Shown here: positions 1 to 7,820 of the stretch, piece after piece
Layout: every line of letters starts with the position of its first letter
How positions within the stretch are numbered: position 1 is the first letter of the stretch
Source: Domibacillus enclensis
Lineage (GTDB): Bacteria > Bacillota > Bacilli > Bacillales > Domibacillaceae
Reading direction: 5' to 3'
DNA length: 64,000 bases
Assembly: GCF_900156125.1 (NCBI RefSeq)
Contig: NZ_FTLX01000007.1
Span: 62,001 to 126,000, forward strand
Made by a program: the position numbers and the translations under genes
Notes under the pieces: model-generated
Database searches by the model: none
The model's input: only the letters and a program-made list of their open reading frames with translations
Told to the model about the DNA's origin: nothing

Positions 1-92
1 TCAACGGTTGGATCGGAATAATTGCTTTTATATAAATAGAAAGAAGACGAGAATAGGACGAGATACAAACAAAAAAACAGGACTGCTTTCAT
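1..92 (-). CDS. 5' end of an unknown membrane or secreted protein (partial)
   Basis: Reading leftwards from an ATG at 92-90, about 30 codons stay open to the window edge. A clear ribosome binding site (AAGGAG) lies about 6 bases upstream, which supports this start. The visible N-terminus begins MKAVLFFCLYLVLF and is strongly hydrophobic, like a signal peptide or a first membrane segment, followed by a polar stretch (YKSNYSDPTV). The rest of the gene is outside the window, so no function can be given. Confidence 0.5.
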   Translation of the reverse strand, partial: MKAVLFFCLYLVLFSSSFYLYKSNYSDPTV

Positions 93-184
93 AAGTCACT
101 CCTTACGTATAAAAATGTATATTTTTAACATGAATTTTACCGATAACGTTCAAATTTGTCGAATGTAAAACAAATGAAACGAGG

Positions 185-440
185 CTAGGACATAACAATG
201 AGATTGGCGCTTGAATCCAAACGATCTAGTAGCTGAAAACCTTGATTCATCCTTTTCTTGAAAAAGCACAATCAGGGGCTCCGGGCTGCCGGATCAGCGG
301 GTCAGGTGAGATCCACTTTTGGAGCGTAGCGACAAAAGTTAGCTCACCGCCCGCCCCTCCGAACGCGAAGTCCTGCAGAAGCCGCCCTATCTATGCTGGC
401 GCAAGCACAGTCACTAAACAATTTATCATCATGAAGAGCT
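185..440. repeat. Composite structured repeat, copy 1 (deleted form)
   Basis: This is the first of three related intergenic repeats (others at 23660-24240 and 58500-58990). It starts with a segment containing ACATAACAATGAGATTGG that is shared with copy 2, runs into the left arm of module 1 (GGGCTCCGGGCTGCCGG, about 276-292), then jumps directly into the right two thirds of module 2. The module 2 core has nested stems GGTGAG/CTCACC and ACTTTTG/CAAAAGT. The right arm ends AGCCGCCCT (380-388), but its partner AGGGCGGCT is absent here, so this copy looks like an internal deletion between the two modules. It abuts the terminator of the ade operon. No believable gene lies in it. Confidence 0.75.
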
Positions 441-441
441 C

Positions 442-472
442 AAAAAAAGCCAAACGAATATGATCGTTCGGC
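442..472 (-). terminator. Terminator of the ade/alkyltransferase-like operon
   Basis: On the minus strand a 9-bp stem (GCCGAACGA with TCGTTTGGC, one G-T pair) with a 6-base loop is followed by seven T. It lies about 40 bases after the stop of the alkyltransferase-like gene. Confidence 0.8.
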
Positions 473-511
473 TTTTTCTTCTATTCAGAACCTTTTGTCC
501 CAAGCTCGTTT

Positions 512-802
512 TTATTGAGGAAGTTTTACCCGCCCATCCTCCGTAAACAAAACGCCTTCTTCTTCTAAAAGGCGTCTCTGCTCGAGGCGTGATGCTTCGT
601 CCGGGACGTTCAGCTCCCCTTTCGCATTCACCACACGGTGCCACGGAAGATCGTATTTCGCGCTCATCGAGTGCAGAATACGCACGACTTGCCGGGCGGC
701 GCGCGGACTGCCGGCAAGCCGCGCCACCTGGCCGTATGTGACGACAACGCCAGGTGGAATGTCCTTTAACACGCGGAGCACGTCTTCTGTAAACGGCGTC
801 AC
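512..802 (-). CDS. Alkyltransferase-like protein (ATL, MGMT family without the active cysteine)
   Basis: A 96-residue protein of the MGMT DNA-binding domain family. Active methyltransferases carry a PCHRV motif; here the motif reads PWHRVV, with Trp in place of the alkyl-acceptor Cys. The DNA-binding part is intact (YGQVARLAGSPRAARQVVRI, a helix-turn-helix with the arginine finger). ATL proteins are known to bind O6-alkylguanine in DNA without repairing it and to hand the lesion to nucleotide excision repair. The start overlaps the stop of the adenine deaminase gene by four bases (ATGA), so the two are probably translationally coupled. A true Ogt with PCHRV is encoded at 30780-31304, so the cell appears to have both the repair and the flagging protein. 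Confidence 0.88.
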   Translation of the reverse strand: MTPFTEDVLRVLKDIPPGVVVTYGQVARLAGSPRAARQVVRILHSMSAKYDLPWHRVVNAKGELNVPDEASRLEQRRLLEEEGVLFTEDGRVKLPQ

Positions 803-2523
803 TCCGGAACGCCCACCTCGATATGACGGAACGAATCGACGTCAAACAGTCCTTTATCCGTCAGCTTCAAGCTTGGAATAACCGGCAAGCACAGGAAGGA
901 GAGGATCATAAAAATATTGTGTGATTCTTCCGCGACGAAAGCCAGCTGTTCATGGAGATGATGCAGCTCGTCAATCACGTCTTCATACGGCTTTTCCGAC
1001 ATAATGCCGCCCACGCGGAGCGGTACGGACGCCAGAATCCGCCCATCCGCCACAATGACGAGCCCGCCTTGCATCGCTTGCGCCGCTTCGATCGCGGTCA
1101 ACATATCCTCGTCGTTCGTGCCGGCCACGACTAAATTATGCGAATCGTGGGCCACGGTCGACGCGATCGCCCCCCGCTTTAAGCCGAGCCCGTTGACGAT
1201 GCCGACGCCGATGCTGCCCGTCGCGTGATGCCGCTCGCACACTACCATTTTCAGCTGGTCCCGTTCCACATCCGGTACAAAAAAGCCGTTTTCGACCGTC
1301 ACGTCCGCCGCTATTTTATTGGTGATAATCCGGCCGGGCACGACGCCGATCATCATCGCTTTTTGTCCTTCTTTCAACGGAATTTGCAGGGATTCCTTCG
1401 TCACCTGCGCCATATTGATGGACGATTTTACGGACTCCGGCACAATCGCCCTCTCCCGTCCGGTGTGGCTCACATCGATGATACGTCCGCTTTTCATAAT
1501 CATCTCAGGCTGAAGCAGCCGCAGATTGTCCACAAGAAGCAAATCCGCTTCATACCCCGGCGCGACAGCCCCCTTGGACTGAAGCCCGTGGCAGACGGCG
1601 TTGTTGAGGGTCGCCATTTGAATCGCGATCAGCGGATCAAGCCCGTTTTCAATCGCCAGGCTGGCGGCGTAATTGACCGTTCCTTCCGCCGCCAGCTCAT
1701 CCAAATGCTTGTCATCCGTGCAAAAGGAAAACCGGGTGCTGTTCCGCTCATGAATCGCCGGTAAAATCGCCAGCAAATCCTTGGCGGCGGAGCCTTCTCT
1801 CACCAACACATGAATGCCCCGGCGCACGCGCGCTTCCGCTTCCTGCGCCGTGACCGCTTCGTGGTCATTGCGGATGCCGGCCAGGCTGTACACATTCAAC
1901 GCGGTATCCGGAAGGCCGGCCGCGTGCCCGTCCACCGTCAGTCCCGCCTCCGTGGTCATTTGAATCTTCGCGAGCATGCCGTCGTCGGCGTTTAAAACAG
2001 ACGGGAAATCCATCACTTCCGCCAGCCCGATCACCTTGTCATGCCGCAAATAGGGGCGGAGATCCGCCGCCGTCAGCGTGGCCCCGTTTTGTTCAAACGG
2101 CGTCGCCGGCACACAGGAGGGCAGCTTCATGAGAATATCAATATCGGTCCCTTCCGCGTCTTCGAGCATATAGTCCATTCCCGTTTTGCCGGCCACATTG
2201 GCAATTTCATGCGGATCGGTCACGACCGTTGTGACGCCGTGCTTAATGAGCGCCCGCGAAAACTCGGATGGCGTGACCATCGTCGACTCAATGTGAATGT
2301 GGCCGTCGATAAAGCCCGGCAGCACATATTTCCCTGTGGCGTCCACGACGGTTTTCCCTTCCGGATACGCGCCGACGCCAATGATCATGCCGTCCTTCAC
2401 CGCGACATCCGCCACGTATGTTTCAAGAGAAAAGACATCCACGATCATCCCGTTTTGTATCACCACATCCGCTTCTTCCGGATGCTGCGCCGCGTGAATC
2501 AATGTCTTCCTTGCTTCTGTCAT
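799..2523 (-). CDS. ade: Adenine deaminase
   Basis: A 574-residue metal-dependent amidohydrolase that converts adenine to hypoxanthine and ammonia in purine salvage. The N-terminal composite domain leads into the GFIDGHIHIEST metal-binding motif (about residues 70-81), then DPHEIANVAG, the LAEVMDF segment with the carboxylate ligand, DGHAAGL, and the FCTDDKH motif. The C-terminal part (MVVCERHHATGSIGVG, then HDSHNLV) is typical of the Ade family, as is the length. A CCTTTC-free but purine-rich GGGGGAACGGAC stretch precedes the ATG. It is the first gene of a two-gene operon with the ATL protein. I see no purine riboswitch upstream. Confidence 0.93.
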   Translation of the reverse strand: MTEARKTLIHAAQHPEEADVVIQNGMIVDVFSLETYVADVAVKDGMIIGVGAYPEGKTVVDATGKYVLPGFIDGHIHIESTMVTPSEFSRALIKHGVTTVVTDPHEIANVAGKTGMDYMLEDAEGTDIDILMKLPSCVPATPFEQNGATLTAADLRPYLRHDKVIGLAEVMDFPSVLNADDGMLAKIQMTTEAGLTVDGHAAGLPDTALNVYSLAGIRNDHEAVTAQEAEARVRRGIHVLVREGSAAKDLLAILPAIHERNSTRFSFCTDDKHLDELAAEGTVNYAASLAIENGLDPLIAIQMATLNNAVCHGLQSKGAVAPGYEADLLLVDNLRLLQPEMIMKSGRIIDVSHTGRERAIVPESVKSSINMAQVTKESLQIPLKEGQKAMMIGVVPGRIITNKIAADVTVENGFFVPDVERDQLKMVVCERHHATGSIGVGIVNGLGLKRGAIASTVAHDSHNLVVAGTNDEDMLTAIEAAQAMQGGLVIVADGRILASVPLRVGGIMSEKPYEDVIDELHHLHEQLAFVAEESHNIFMILSFLCLPVIPSLKLTDKGLFDVDSFRHIEVGVPE

Positions 2524-2627
2524 GTCCGTTCCCCCTTATCTTTTTTATGCTTGCGCTGATTGTGAACTGTCTCACTATTTTTTCATATTGTACGCGAAAA
2601 GTTTCGGGTTGCAAACTATTTTTAAGC

Positions 2628-2667
2628 AAAAAAAAGCTGCTCTCCCAGAAAAAAGAGAAGCAGCTTT
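2628..2667 (-). terminator. Terminator of the sulfate transport operon
   Basis: On the minus strand AAAGCTGCT pairs with AGCAGCTTT around a T-rich inner arm, followed by a run of T. It begins about 20 bases after the cysA stop. Just before it, at 2663-2683, lies a degenerate copy of the sulfur-leader hairpin (see findings). Confidence 0.85.
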
Positions 2668-2685
2668 CAGTTGCTTGTTCAGCTT

Positions 2686-3732
2686 TTAAATCGAATAATC
2701 TTCCGGAATGAATACCTTTAACTGATTCGGACGCACAAAAACCGTTTCCCCGGGTTTTAGATCGAGCTCTCTGTAGCGGTCCTTTGTCAATTCCGCCTCA
2801 AGAAACCGGTCTGTGTCACCTTGTTTCAACTCCACATGCACTGTACGGCCAACGACATGGATATGAACGATTTCTGCTTGTACAGCATCCTCAGCTGATT
2901 TCTGCCGTTCAATGGCTACATCATGCGGACGCACATAAGCCAGTGCCTGCTGATGGAGGGAATCTGCCCCGTTTCGCCATGTTCCATCTTCCAGCCGCCC
3001 ATGAAATACATTTACATTCCCCAGGAAATCATAAACAAATGGACTGTTCGGGTGCTCGTATACTTCTTCCGGACTGCCGATCTGTTCAATCTTTCCTTCG
3101 TTCATCACCACAATCCGGTCCGCAACGTCCAGTGCTTCCTCCTGATCATGCGTGACAAAAATGCTCGTAATGTGAAAGTCATCGTGCAGCCGTCTCAGCC
3201 ATCGGCGCAGCTCTTTCCGCACCTTTGCATCCAGCGCGCCAAACGGCTCATCCAGAAGCAGCACTTTCGGTTCTACGGCGAGCGCTCTCGCTAGAGCAAC
3301 GCGCTGGCGCTGGCCACCCGACAGTTGGGACGGGTAGCGGTCGGCAAATGCATCGAGCTTTACAAGTGATAAAAGCTCTTTTACTTTTTCTTTGATCTCT
3401 TTTTTCGACGGGCGCTCTTTTTTAGAACGGACCTTCAACCCGTAAGCAACATTGTCCGCAACGGTCATATGTTTAAATAACGCATAATGCTGAAACACAA
3501 ATCCGACTTTCCGTTCTGTTGTCCGGATATGGGTCATCTCTTCATCTCCGAACAAAATGACTCCGTTATCTGACGCCTCAAGGCCCGCAATAATACGCAG
3601 CAGCGATGTTTTCCCGGAACCGGACGGACCAAGGAGGGCAACGAGCTCTCCTGTCTCGATGTCCAGATTAATATCCTGAAGTGCCTGAAACGAGCCAAAT
3701 GCTTTCGACACGTCTTTAATTTGAATACTCAT
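2686..3732 (-). CDS. cysA: Sulfate/thiosulfate ABC transporter ATP-binding protein
   Basis: A 348-residue ABC ATPase. Walker A is GPSGSGKTS (about residues 37-45), the Q-loop lies in [11 protein letters not shown], the signature is [15 protein letters not shown], and Walker B is [12 protein letters not shown] followed by the H-loop [13 protein letters not shown]-terminal TOBE-like region (about 240-348) is typical of CysA. I chose the ATG at 3732 because AAAGGGAGG lies 7 bases upstream; a longer frame to 3771 has no ribosome binding site and would overlap cysW. It is the last gene of the yezD-sbp-cysT-cysW-cysA operon, and energises sulfate import at the inner face of the membrane. Confidence 0.93.
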   Translation of the reverse strand: MSIQIKDVSKAFGSFQALQDINLDIETGELVALLGPSGSGKTSLLRIIAGLEASDNGVILFGDEEMTHIRTTERKVGFVFQHYALFKHMTVADNVAYGLKVRSKKERPSKKEIKEKVKELLSLVKLDAFADRYPSQLSGGQRQRVALARALAVEPKVLLLDEPFGALDAKVRKELRRWLRRLHDDFHITSIFVTHDQEEALDVADRIVVMNEGKIEQIGSPEEVYEHPNSPFVYDFLGNVNVFHGRLEDGTWRNGADSLHQQALAYVRPHDVAIERQKSAEDAVQAEIVHIHVVGRTVHVELKQGDTDRFLEAELTKDRYRELDLKPGETVFVRPNQLKVFIPEDYSI

Positions 3733-3746
3733 GCTCGATCCTCCCT

Positions 3747-4610
3747 TTAGCCGTGCTCCCCAGCTTTCCATTCCACAATATTTTTCAAAATCAGCGTGAC
3801 GATCGCTAAAATAGACATCAATGATGCTACTGCAAATGCAGCAGAAAATTGATATTCATTGTATAAGATTTCAATGTGAAGCGGCATGGTGTTCGTCAGG
3901 CCGCGTATATGGCCCGATACAACAGATACCGCGCCAAATTCACCAACGGCACGCGCGTTACACAAAATAACGCCATATAATAATCCCCATTTAATATTCG
4001 GGAGCGTCACCAGCCAAAACGTTTTCCAGCCATTTGCCCCAAGCGTCAAGGAGGCCTCTTCTTCCGCTGACCCTTGAGACTGCATAAGCGGAATTAATTC
4101 ACGGGCCACGAAAGGAAACGTGACAAATAGTGTCGCAAGGACAATGCCAGGAACGGCAAACAATATTTTAATATCATGCTCGAATAAAAAGTCGCCGAAT
4201 AAGCCGTGTGAGCTGAATAGCAGAACAAACACGAGACCTGCAATTACCGGTGAAATCGCAAATGGCAGATCAATGATCGTAATTAATATGCTTTTTCCTT
4301 TAAAATCAAACTTTGTAATGGCCCATGCCGCCGCTATGCCAAACAGTGCATTCAGCGGAACCGTCAGGACAACGACCAGCAGCGTCAGCTTAATAGCCGA
4401 CAGTGCATCCGGATCTGTAATCGAGGCGATGTAAAGCCCCATTCCCTGCTCAAACGCTTTAATAAAAATCGCCAGCAGCGGAAGAAGCAAAAAAAGGAAT
4501 AAAAAGGAAAGTGCCACTGAAATAAGCAGAACGCGTATTGCCAGCGGCTCCTCTGCCGATTTTTTCCCACTGCTCTTGCCGACGTAACTCAATGGAATAT
4601 GTCCAGCCAT
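3747..4610 (-). CDS. cysW: Sulfate ABC transporter permease CysW
   Basis: A 287-residue inner membrane permease with about six hydrophobic segments. It has the binding-protein-dependent transport motif that contacts the ATPase ([20 protein letters not shown], around residues 184-203) and the CysW-like ending with [14 protein letters not shown]. It pairs with CysT to form the sulfate channel. It lies 12 bases downstream of cysT and 14 bases upstream of the cysA start, consistent with one transcript. Confidence 0.9.
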   Translation of the reverse strand: MAGHIPLSYVGKSSGKKSAEEPLAIRVLLISVALSFLFLFLLLPLLAIFIKAFEQGMGLYIASITDPDALSAIKLTLLVVVLTVPLNALFGIAAAWAITKFDFKGKSILITIIDLPFAISPVIAGLVFVLLFSSHGLFGDFLFEHDIKILFAVPGIVLATLFVTFPFVARELIPLMQSQGSAEEEASLTLGANGWKTFWLVTLPNIKWGLLYGVILCNARAVGEFGAVSVVSGHIRGLTNTMPLHIEILYNEYQFSAAFAVASLMSILAIVTLILKNIVEWKAGEHG

Positions 4611-4622
4611 ACTTTCAACTCC

Positions 4623-5453
4623 TTAAGAGTGAGCAAACTTGCGGTTGGTCCACCACTGCAGCCCGTTAATAAATAATAATAAAACAAATGAAATAACGAG
4701 CATGACGGCCGCAATTGCCGTTGCTCCCTCATAATCATACTGTTCCAGCTTCGTCATAATCAGAAGCGGTGTAATTTCTGTTTTCATTGGCATATTGCCG
4801 GCGATGAAGACAACCGAGCCATACTCACCAAGTGCACGGGCGAATGCCAGTGCAAAGCCGGTCAGTGCTGCGGGCAGAATCTCGGGAACAATGACCTTCA
4901 CAAATGTCTGGAGCCGGCTTGCTCCTAAAATCGCAGATGCTTCTTTTGTTTCCTGATCGAAATTTTGCAAAACGGGCTGCACCATCCGTACGACAAATGG
5001 CAGTCCAATAAACGTGAGCGCAATCGTAATGCCAATCGGTGTGAACGCCACTTTAAAGGATAAAAACTGGCCGACCCAGCCTGTCTCTGCATATAGCGTT
5101 GTTAATGCGATACCCGCAACGGCGGTTGGCAGGGCAAATGGCAGGTCCACCAATCCGTCAATTACGCGCTTGCCTGGGAACGAATAACGAACGAGAACCC
5201 AGGCGATCAGCACGCCGAATACCACGTTGATACAGGCTGCCGCAAACGCTGCACCAAAGCTTAATTTGTAAGAAGCGACAACTCGCGGTTCGGTCACCGT
5301 TGCCCAGAAATCAGCCCAGCTCATGGACGCCGTATTCACGAAGATCATCGCCAGCGGCAATAGAACTAACAAACTGACATATAACGTTGTGAAGCCGAGT
5401 GATAAACCAAAGCCCGGCAAAATACTGTGTTTCTTCCATTTTTTCTTGGCCAA
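4623..5453 (-). CDS. cysT: Sulfate ABC transporter permease CysT
   Basis: A 276-residue permease, partner of CysW. It has hydrophobic segments near residues 18-38, 65-88, 98-120, 137-157, 190-212 and 245-265. The cytoplasmic coupling loop is EASAILGASRLQTFVKVIVP, and RALGEYGSVVFIAGNMP is diagnostic for the CysT/CysW family. Sequence around the proposed start (MAKKKWKKHSILPGFGLSLG) is a basic cytoplasmic tail before the first membrane segment. It sits between sbp and cysW in the sulfate operon. Confidence 0.9.
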   Translation of the reverse strand: MAKKKWKKHSILPGFGLSLGFTTLYVSLLVLLPLAMIFVNTASMSWADFWATVTEPRVVASYKLSFGAAFAAACINVVFGVLIAWVLVRYSFPGKRVIDGLVDLPFALPTAVAGIALTTLYAETGWVGQFLSFKVAFTPIGITIALTFIGLPFVVRMVQPVLQNFDQETKEASAILGASRLQTFVKVIVPEILPAALTGFALAFARALGEYGSVVFIAGNMPMKTEITPLLIMTKLEQYDYEGATAIAAVMLVISFVLLLFINGLQWWTNRKFAHS

Positions 5454-5512
5454 TTTGTCACCTGCATTTCTACATGTTTAATGAAAGCGGCGCTGATACA
5501 CGCCGCTTCTTT

Positions 5513-6559
5513 TTATTGGGGCTGATATATCTCGTCGAATGTTCCGCCATCGTTAAAGTGCTTGGCCTGTGCTTCCTTCCAGCCGCCGAAATCCTCATCG
5601 ATCGTGACAAGATTAATATCCGGGAACTGATCAGCATACTTCGCCAGCACTTCTTCATTACGCGGGCGGTAATAATTTTCGGCCGCGATCTCCTGGCCTT
5701 TATCCGTATACAAATACTCTAAATAGGCTTGTGCGACTTCTTCTGTTCCTTTTTTCTCCGCCACTTTATCGACCACGGCAACTGGCGGCTCTGCTAAAAT
5801 ACTGATCGATGGCACAACAATTTCAAATTCGTCTTCTCCCAGTTCATTGAGTGAAAGAAACGCTTCATTTTCCCAGGCAATGAGTACGTCGCCGATTCCA
5901 CGTTCAACAAACGTCGTCGTCGAACCGCGAGCCCCTGAATCAAGTACTTCGACATTCTTATAAATATCGCCGACAAACTGTTTGACCTTTTCCTCATCTC
6001 CGCCAAATTGCTGATCCGCAAACGCCCATGCCGCCAAGTAGTTCCAGCGTGCGCCACCGGATGTTTTTGGATTCGGCGTAATAACAGATACATCCTTCTT
6101 CGCTAAATCGTCCCAGTCCTTGATCTGCTTCGGATTGCCTTTCCGAACTAAAAAGACAATGGTCGACGTATAAGGCGTTGAGTTATCCTCCAGACGCGTC
6201 TGCCAGTCTTCCGCCGTTAATCCTGCTTTTGCGATTTCGTCAATATCACCTGCGAGCGCAAGTGTGGCTACATCCGCTTCCAGCCCGTCAATAATCGCAC
6301 GTCCCTGCTTGCCCGAACCGCCATGCGACTGCTGGATCGTAACGTCCTGACCCGTTTCCTCTTTCCAATGAGCCGCAAATTCCGCATTAAATTCCTCGTA
6401 TAATTCACGGGTTGGATCGTACGAGACATTCAGCAGTTCTACCGGCTCTGATGAAGAGGTGGCTGCCCCGCTGCCGCTTCCTTGTTCCCCGCTGTCTCCG
6501 CAGCCCGCTAACAACGCTGCTGCCGTAATACCCGCTAACACTTTAAGTTTGTTTTTCAT
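5513..6559 (-). CDS. sbp: Sulfate-binding lipoprotein
   Basis: A 348-residue extracellular solute-binding protein. It has a lipoprotein signal peptide with lipobox LAGC (Cys at about residue 20) followed by a Gly/Ser-rich linker. The body matches the Sbp/CysP family: [17 protein letters not shown], the [18 protein letters not shown] segment whose backbone amides bind sulfate, [14 protein letters not shown], and [16 protein letters not shown]. It delivers sulfate (possibly thiosulfate) to CysTWA. It is preceded by yezD and by an intrinsic terminator with a candidate antiterminator hairpin (6601-6660), so its transcription is probably controlled by attenuation within the operon. Confidence 0.92.
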   Translation of the reverse strand: MKNKLKVLAGITAAALLAGCGDSGEQGSGSGAATSSSEPVELLNVSYDPTRELYEEFNAEFAAHWKEETGQDVTIQQSHGGSGKQGRAIIDGLEADVATLALAGDIDEIAKAGLTAEDWQTRLEDNSTPYTSTIVFLVRKGNPKQIKDWDDLAKKDVSVITPNPKTSGGARWNYLAAWAFADQQFGGDEEKVKQFVGDIYKNVEVLDSGARGSTTTFVERGIGDVLIAWENEAFLSLNELGEDEFEIVVPSISILAEPPVAVVDKVAEKKGTEEVAQAYLEYLYTDKGQEIAAENYYRPRNEEVLAKYADQFPDINLVTIDEDFGGWKEAQAKHFNDGGTFDEIYQPQ

Positions 6560-6600
6560 CTTTAAACCCTCTCTCTCATTTAATTAAATCCAAATAAAAA

Positions 6601-6641
6601 GACAGACTGCTTTTAACCATGTTTCGTTAAAAGAGTCTGCC
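6601..6641 (-). terminator. Leader terminator in front of sbp
   Basis: On the minus strand GGCAGACTCTTTTAAC pairs with GTTAAAAGCAGTCTGTC and is followed by TTTTTA. It lies between the yezD stop and the sbp start, inside the operon, so it must be bypassed for sbp-cysTWA expression. Its 5' base (GGC) is also the 3' side of the hairpin at 6639-6660, so the two structures exclude each other. Confidence 0.75.
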
Positions 6642-6660
6642 TTCAGTTTGTCTGATCGGC
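6639..6660 (-). promoter_or_regulatory. Sulfur-leader antiterminator hairpin, element A
   Basis: Read on the minus strand: outer stem GCC/GGC, a 5' GA bulge opposite a single A, inner stem TCAG/CTGA, loop ACAAA. The element begins two bases after the yezD stop codon. The same architecture recurs at 6965-6985, 11611-11631 and 11737-11761 with compensating base changes. The 3' arm is the first part of the following terminator. Confidence 0.65.
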
Positions 6661-6662
6661 TT

Positions 6663-6854
6663 TTATTGTGCTTTCGCTTGCTTCGCTGCTTGAAATACCT
6701 GGTTTTTTTTTAATGGAAACCGTTGCTTTTCCAGTCGGTCAATCTGAGTAATTTGAGAATCATGTATGACGATTTCCACTGAACCATACTCAATTCCCTG
6801 TAGTGACTGGACGATTCGTTCGATCCACTGCTCATCAATTTTCTTTTCCGACAT
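6663..6854 (-). CDS. yezD: YezD/OscA-type small protein (DUF2292 family)
   Basis: A 63-residue protein. Its central core (EYGSVEIVIHDSQITQIDRLEK) matches the DUF2292 family, to which B. subtilis YezD and Pseudomonas OscA belong as far as I recall; OscA lies upstream of the sulfate-binding gene sbp and is linked to sulfur starvation. Here too it is directly upstream of sbp. Predicted features are an amphipathic N-terminal helix (residues 6-19), two or three beta strands (23-40) and a basic C-terminal tail. No enzyme motif is visible. The AGGGATAA ribosome binding site lies 6 bases from the ATG. The gene sits exactly between two copies of the sulfur-leader hairpin/terminator, which makes it a candidate for the RNA-binding factor of that system; this is inference. 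Confidence 0.75.
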   Translation of the reverse strand: MSEKKIDEQWIERIVQSLQGIEYGSVEIVIHDSQITQIDRLEKQRFPLKKNQVFQAAKQAKAQ

Positions 6855-6910
6855 GCTTTATCCCTCCACTTTCTTTACTTGATCTTGACTAATTCAGTCG
6901 ACTATTGAAC

Positions 6911-6969
6911 AAAAAAGGCTCCTTTTCATCTACATACCAGCTAAATCGGGTCAGATTACAAGGAGCCTT
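6911..6969 (-). terminator. Leader terminator in front of yezD
   Basis: On the minus strand AAGGCTCC pairs with GGAGCCTT across a long, partly paired interior, followed by a run of T. It lies between the promoter at 7045-7073 and the yezD start, so it is an attenuator rather than an end-of-operon signal. Its GGC base is shared with the hairpin at 6965-6985. Confidence 0.7.
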
Positions 6970-6985
6970 CAGTTGTCTGATCGGC
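6965..6985 (-). promoter_or_regulatory. Sulfur-leader antiterminator hairpin, element B
   Basis: Outer stem GCC/GGC, GA bulge opposite a single A, inner stem TCAG/CTGA, loop ACAA. It lies about 55 bases downstream of the predicted start of transcription and overlaps the base of the terminator in front of yezD. Confidence 0.65.
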
Positions 6986-7044
6986 GTCTTTTTGTATGTA
7001 ATTTTAATTCATAGTATTTCGGTTTGTTTTATTTGAATAATTGG

Positions 7045-7073
7045 ATTATAGCGTATGAACGAATGAGTGTCTA
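7045..7073 (-). promoter_or_regulatory. Sigma-A promoter of the yezD-sbp-cysTWA operon
   Basis: Minus-strand -35 TAGACA (7068-7073) and -10 TATAAT (7045-7050) with a 17-base spacer. Transcription would start near 7038, leaving a leader of about 180 bases before yezD. The 60 bases after the -10 are very AT-rich (ATGAATTAAAATTACAT), a possible repressor site that I cannot assign. Confidence 0.75.
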
Positions 7074-7169
7074 CCCATTTTTCAAAAAAATATAATTATT
7101 TCCTTTAAACAGTCATGCCCGGATGAAAGCTGCCCAATCAGACGATTGATAACAAGGGGCGGCCAGATG

Positions 7170-7209
7170 AAAAAACCGAACAAATGCAAAACATCGCATC
7201 AGTTCGGTT
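7170..7209. terminator. Terminator after ssuE
   Basis: AACCGAAC pairs with GTTCGGTT, and the stem continues inward through AATGC/GCAT. A T run follows on the minus strand. It lies about 50 bases after the ssuE stop and before the yezD promoter, separating the two sulfur operons. Confidence 0.8.
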
Positions 7210-7257
7210 GCAGTGACTCTTCCATTAGCACATGTTCTTCATTATCAAAAGGGCATA

Positions 7258-7803
7258 CTACCTTAAGGCTAAATATCTCCCCGCCTCTTCCTGTGTTAAC
7301 GCCAGCACTTGATCCAGGCGCTGGCTAATCTCAGGGGTCAGCTCATAGTGCCCGTCTTCCTTTTTTTCAACCTGTGTGTCAAGAACGTAGGCCCCACTTA
7401 AAATATTAGTCGCTCCCAGCGCCGATAAAACAGGCTTCAGCGCATAATCAATCGCAAGCAGATGCCCAAATGAACCACCCAGAACAAGCGGCAGCACTGT
7501 TTTGCCAACAAGCCCTTTTTGCGGCAGCAGGTCCAGGTACGTTTTCAAAATACCGGTGTACGCCGCTTTATATACCGGTGTTAACACAACGACAATATCT
7601 GCAGCTTCTACCTTTTCGTTTGCTTTTAAAACCGGTTCGCTGTTGAAACGGGCCAAAATCAAATCGTCTGCAGGCAAATCATGAACAAAAATAGCCTCAG
7701 TATGAATGCCTTCCTGTTGAAAATACGCTTCTGCCCGGTCAAAAATGCCTTTTAAACGGGATTGCTTGCTGTTTCCTCCATAAATGACGACGGCTTTTGT
7801 CAT
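7258..7803 (-). CDS. ssuE: NAD(P)H-dependent FMN reductase of the sulfonate operon
   Basis: A 181-residue flavodoxin-like reductase. The N-terminal strand and phosphate loop read VVIYGGNSKQSRLKGIFDRA, close to the GSPRxxSRxxxL pattern of SsuE. The middle segment (DIVVVLTPVYKAAYTGILKTYLDLLP) is the flavin-binding P-V-Y-x-x-S/A-Y-T-G motif, and VLPLVLGGSFGHLLAIDYALKPVLSALGA closes the fold. It would supply reduced FMN to SsuD. It is the last gene of ssuB-A-C-D-E and starts 17 bases after ssuD. Confidence 0.88.
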   Translation of the reverse strand: MTKAVVIYGGNSKQSRLKGIFDRAEAYFQQEGIHTEAIFVHDLPADDLILARFNSEPVLKANEKVEAADIVVVLTPVYKAAYTGILKTYLDLLPQKGLVGKTVLPLVLGGSFGHLLAIDYALKPVLSALGATNILSGAYVLDTQVEKKEDGHYELTPEISQRLDQVLALTQEEAGRYLALR

Positions 7804-7820
7804 GACGAATCATCCTTTCT

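Noticed and set aside
242-463. 73-residue ORF in the first repeat
   Set aside because: It runs through the structured repeat, has no ribosome binding site, and parts of the same translation appear in the repeat copies in broken form.
1225-1764. 179-residue ORF on the plus strand
   Set aside because: It lies fully antisense to ade, has no ribosome binding site and a composition (His- and Arg-rich) typical of a shadow frame.
2524-2627. Purine riboswitch upstream of adenine deaminase
   Set aside because: I find no three-way junction signature or conserved loop sequences, and the space is only about 100 bases.
6911-6990. SAM (S-box) riboswitch or T-box in the sulfur leaders
   Set aside because: The S-box core (GAGGTGGAGGGA-like and CCGGCAACC-like segments) and the T-box AGGGTGGNACCGCG sequence are absent; the leader element is a single 21-25 nt hairpin.
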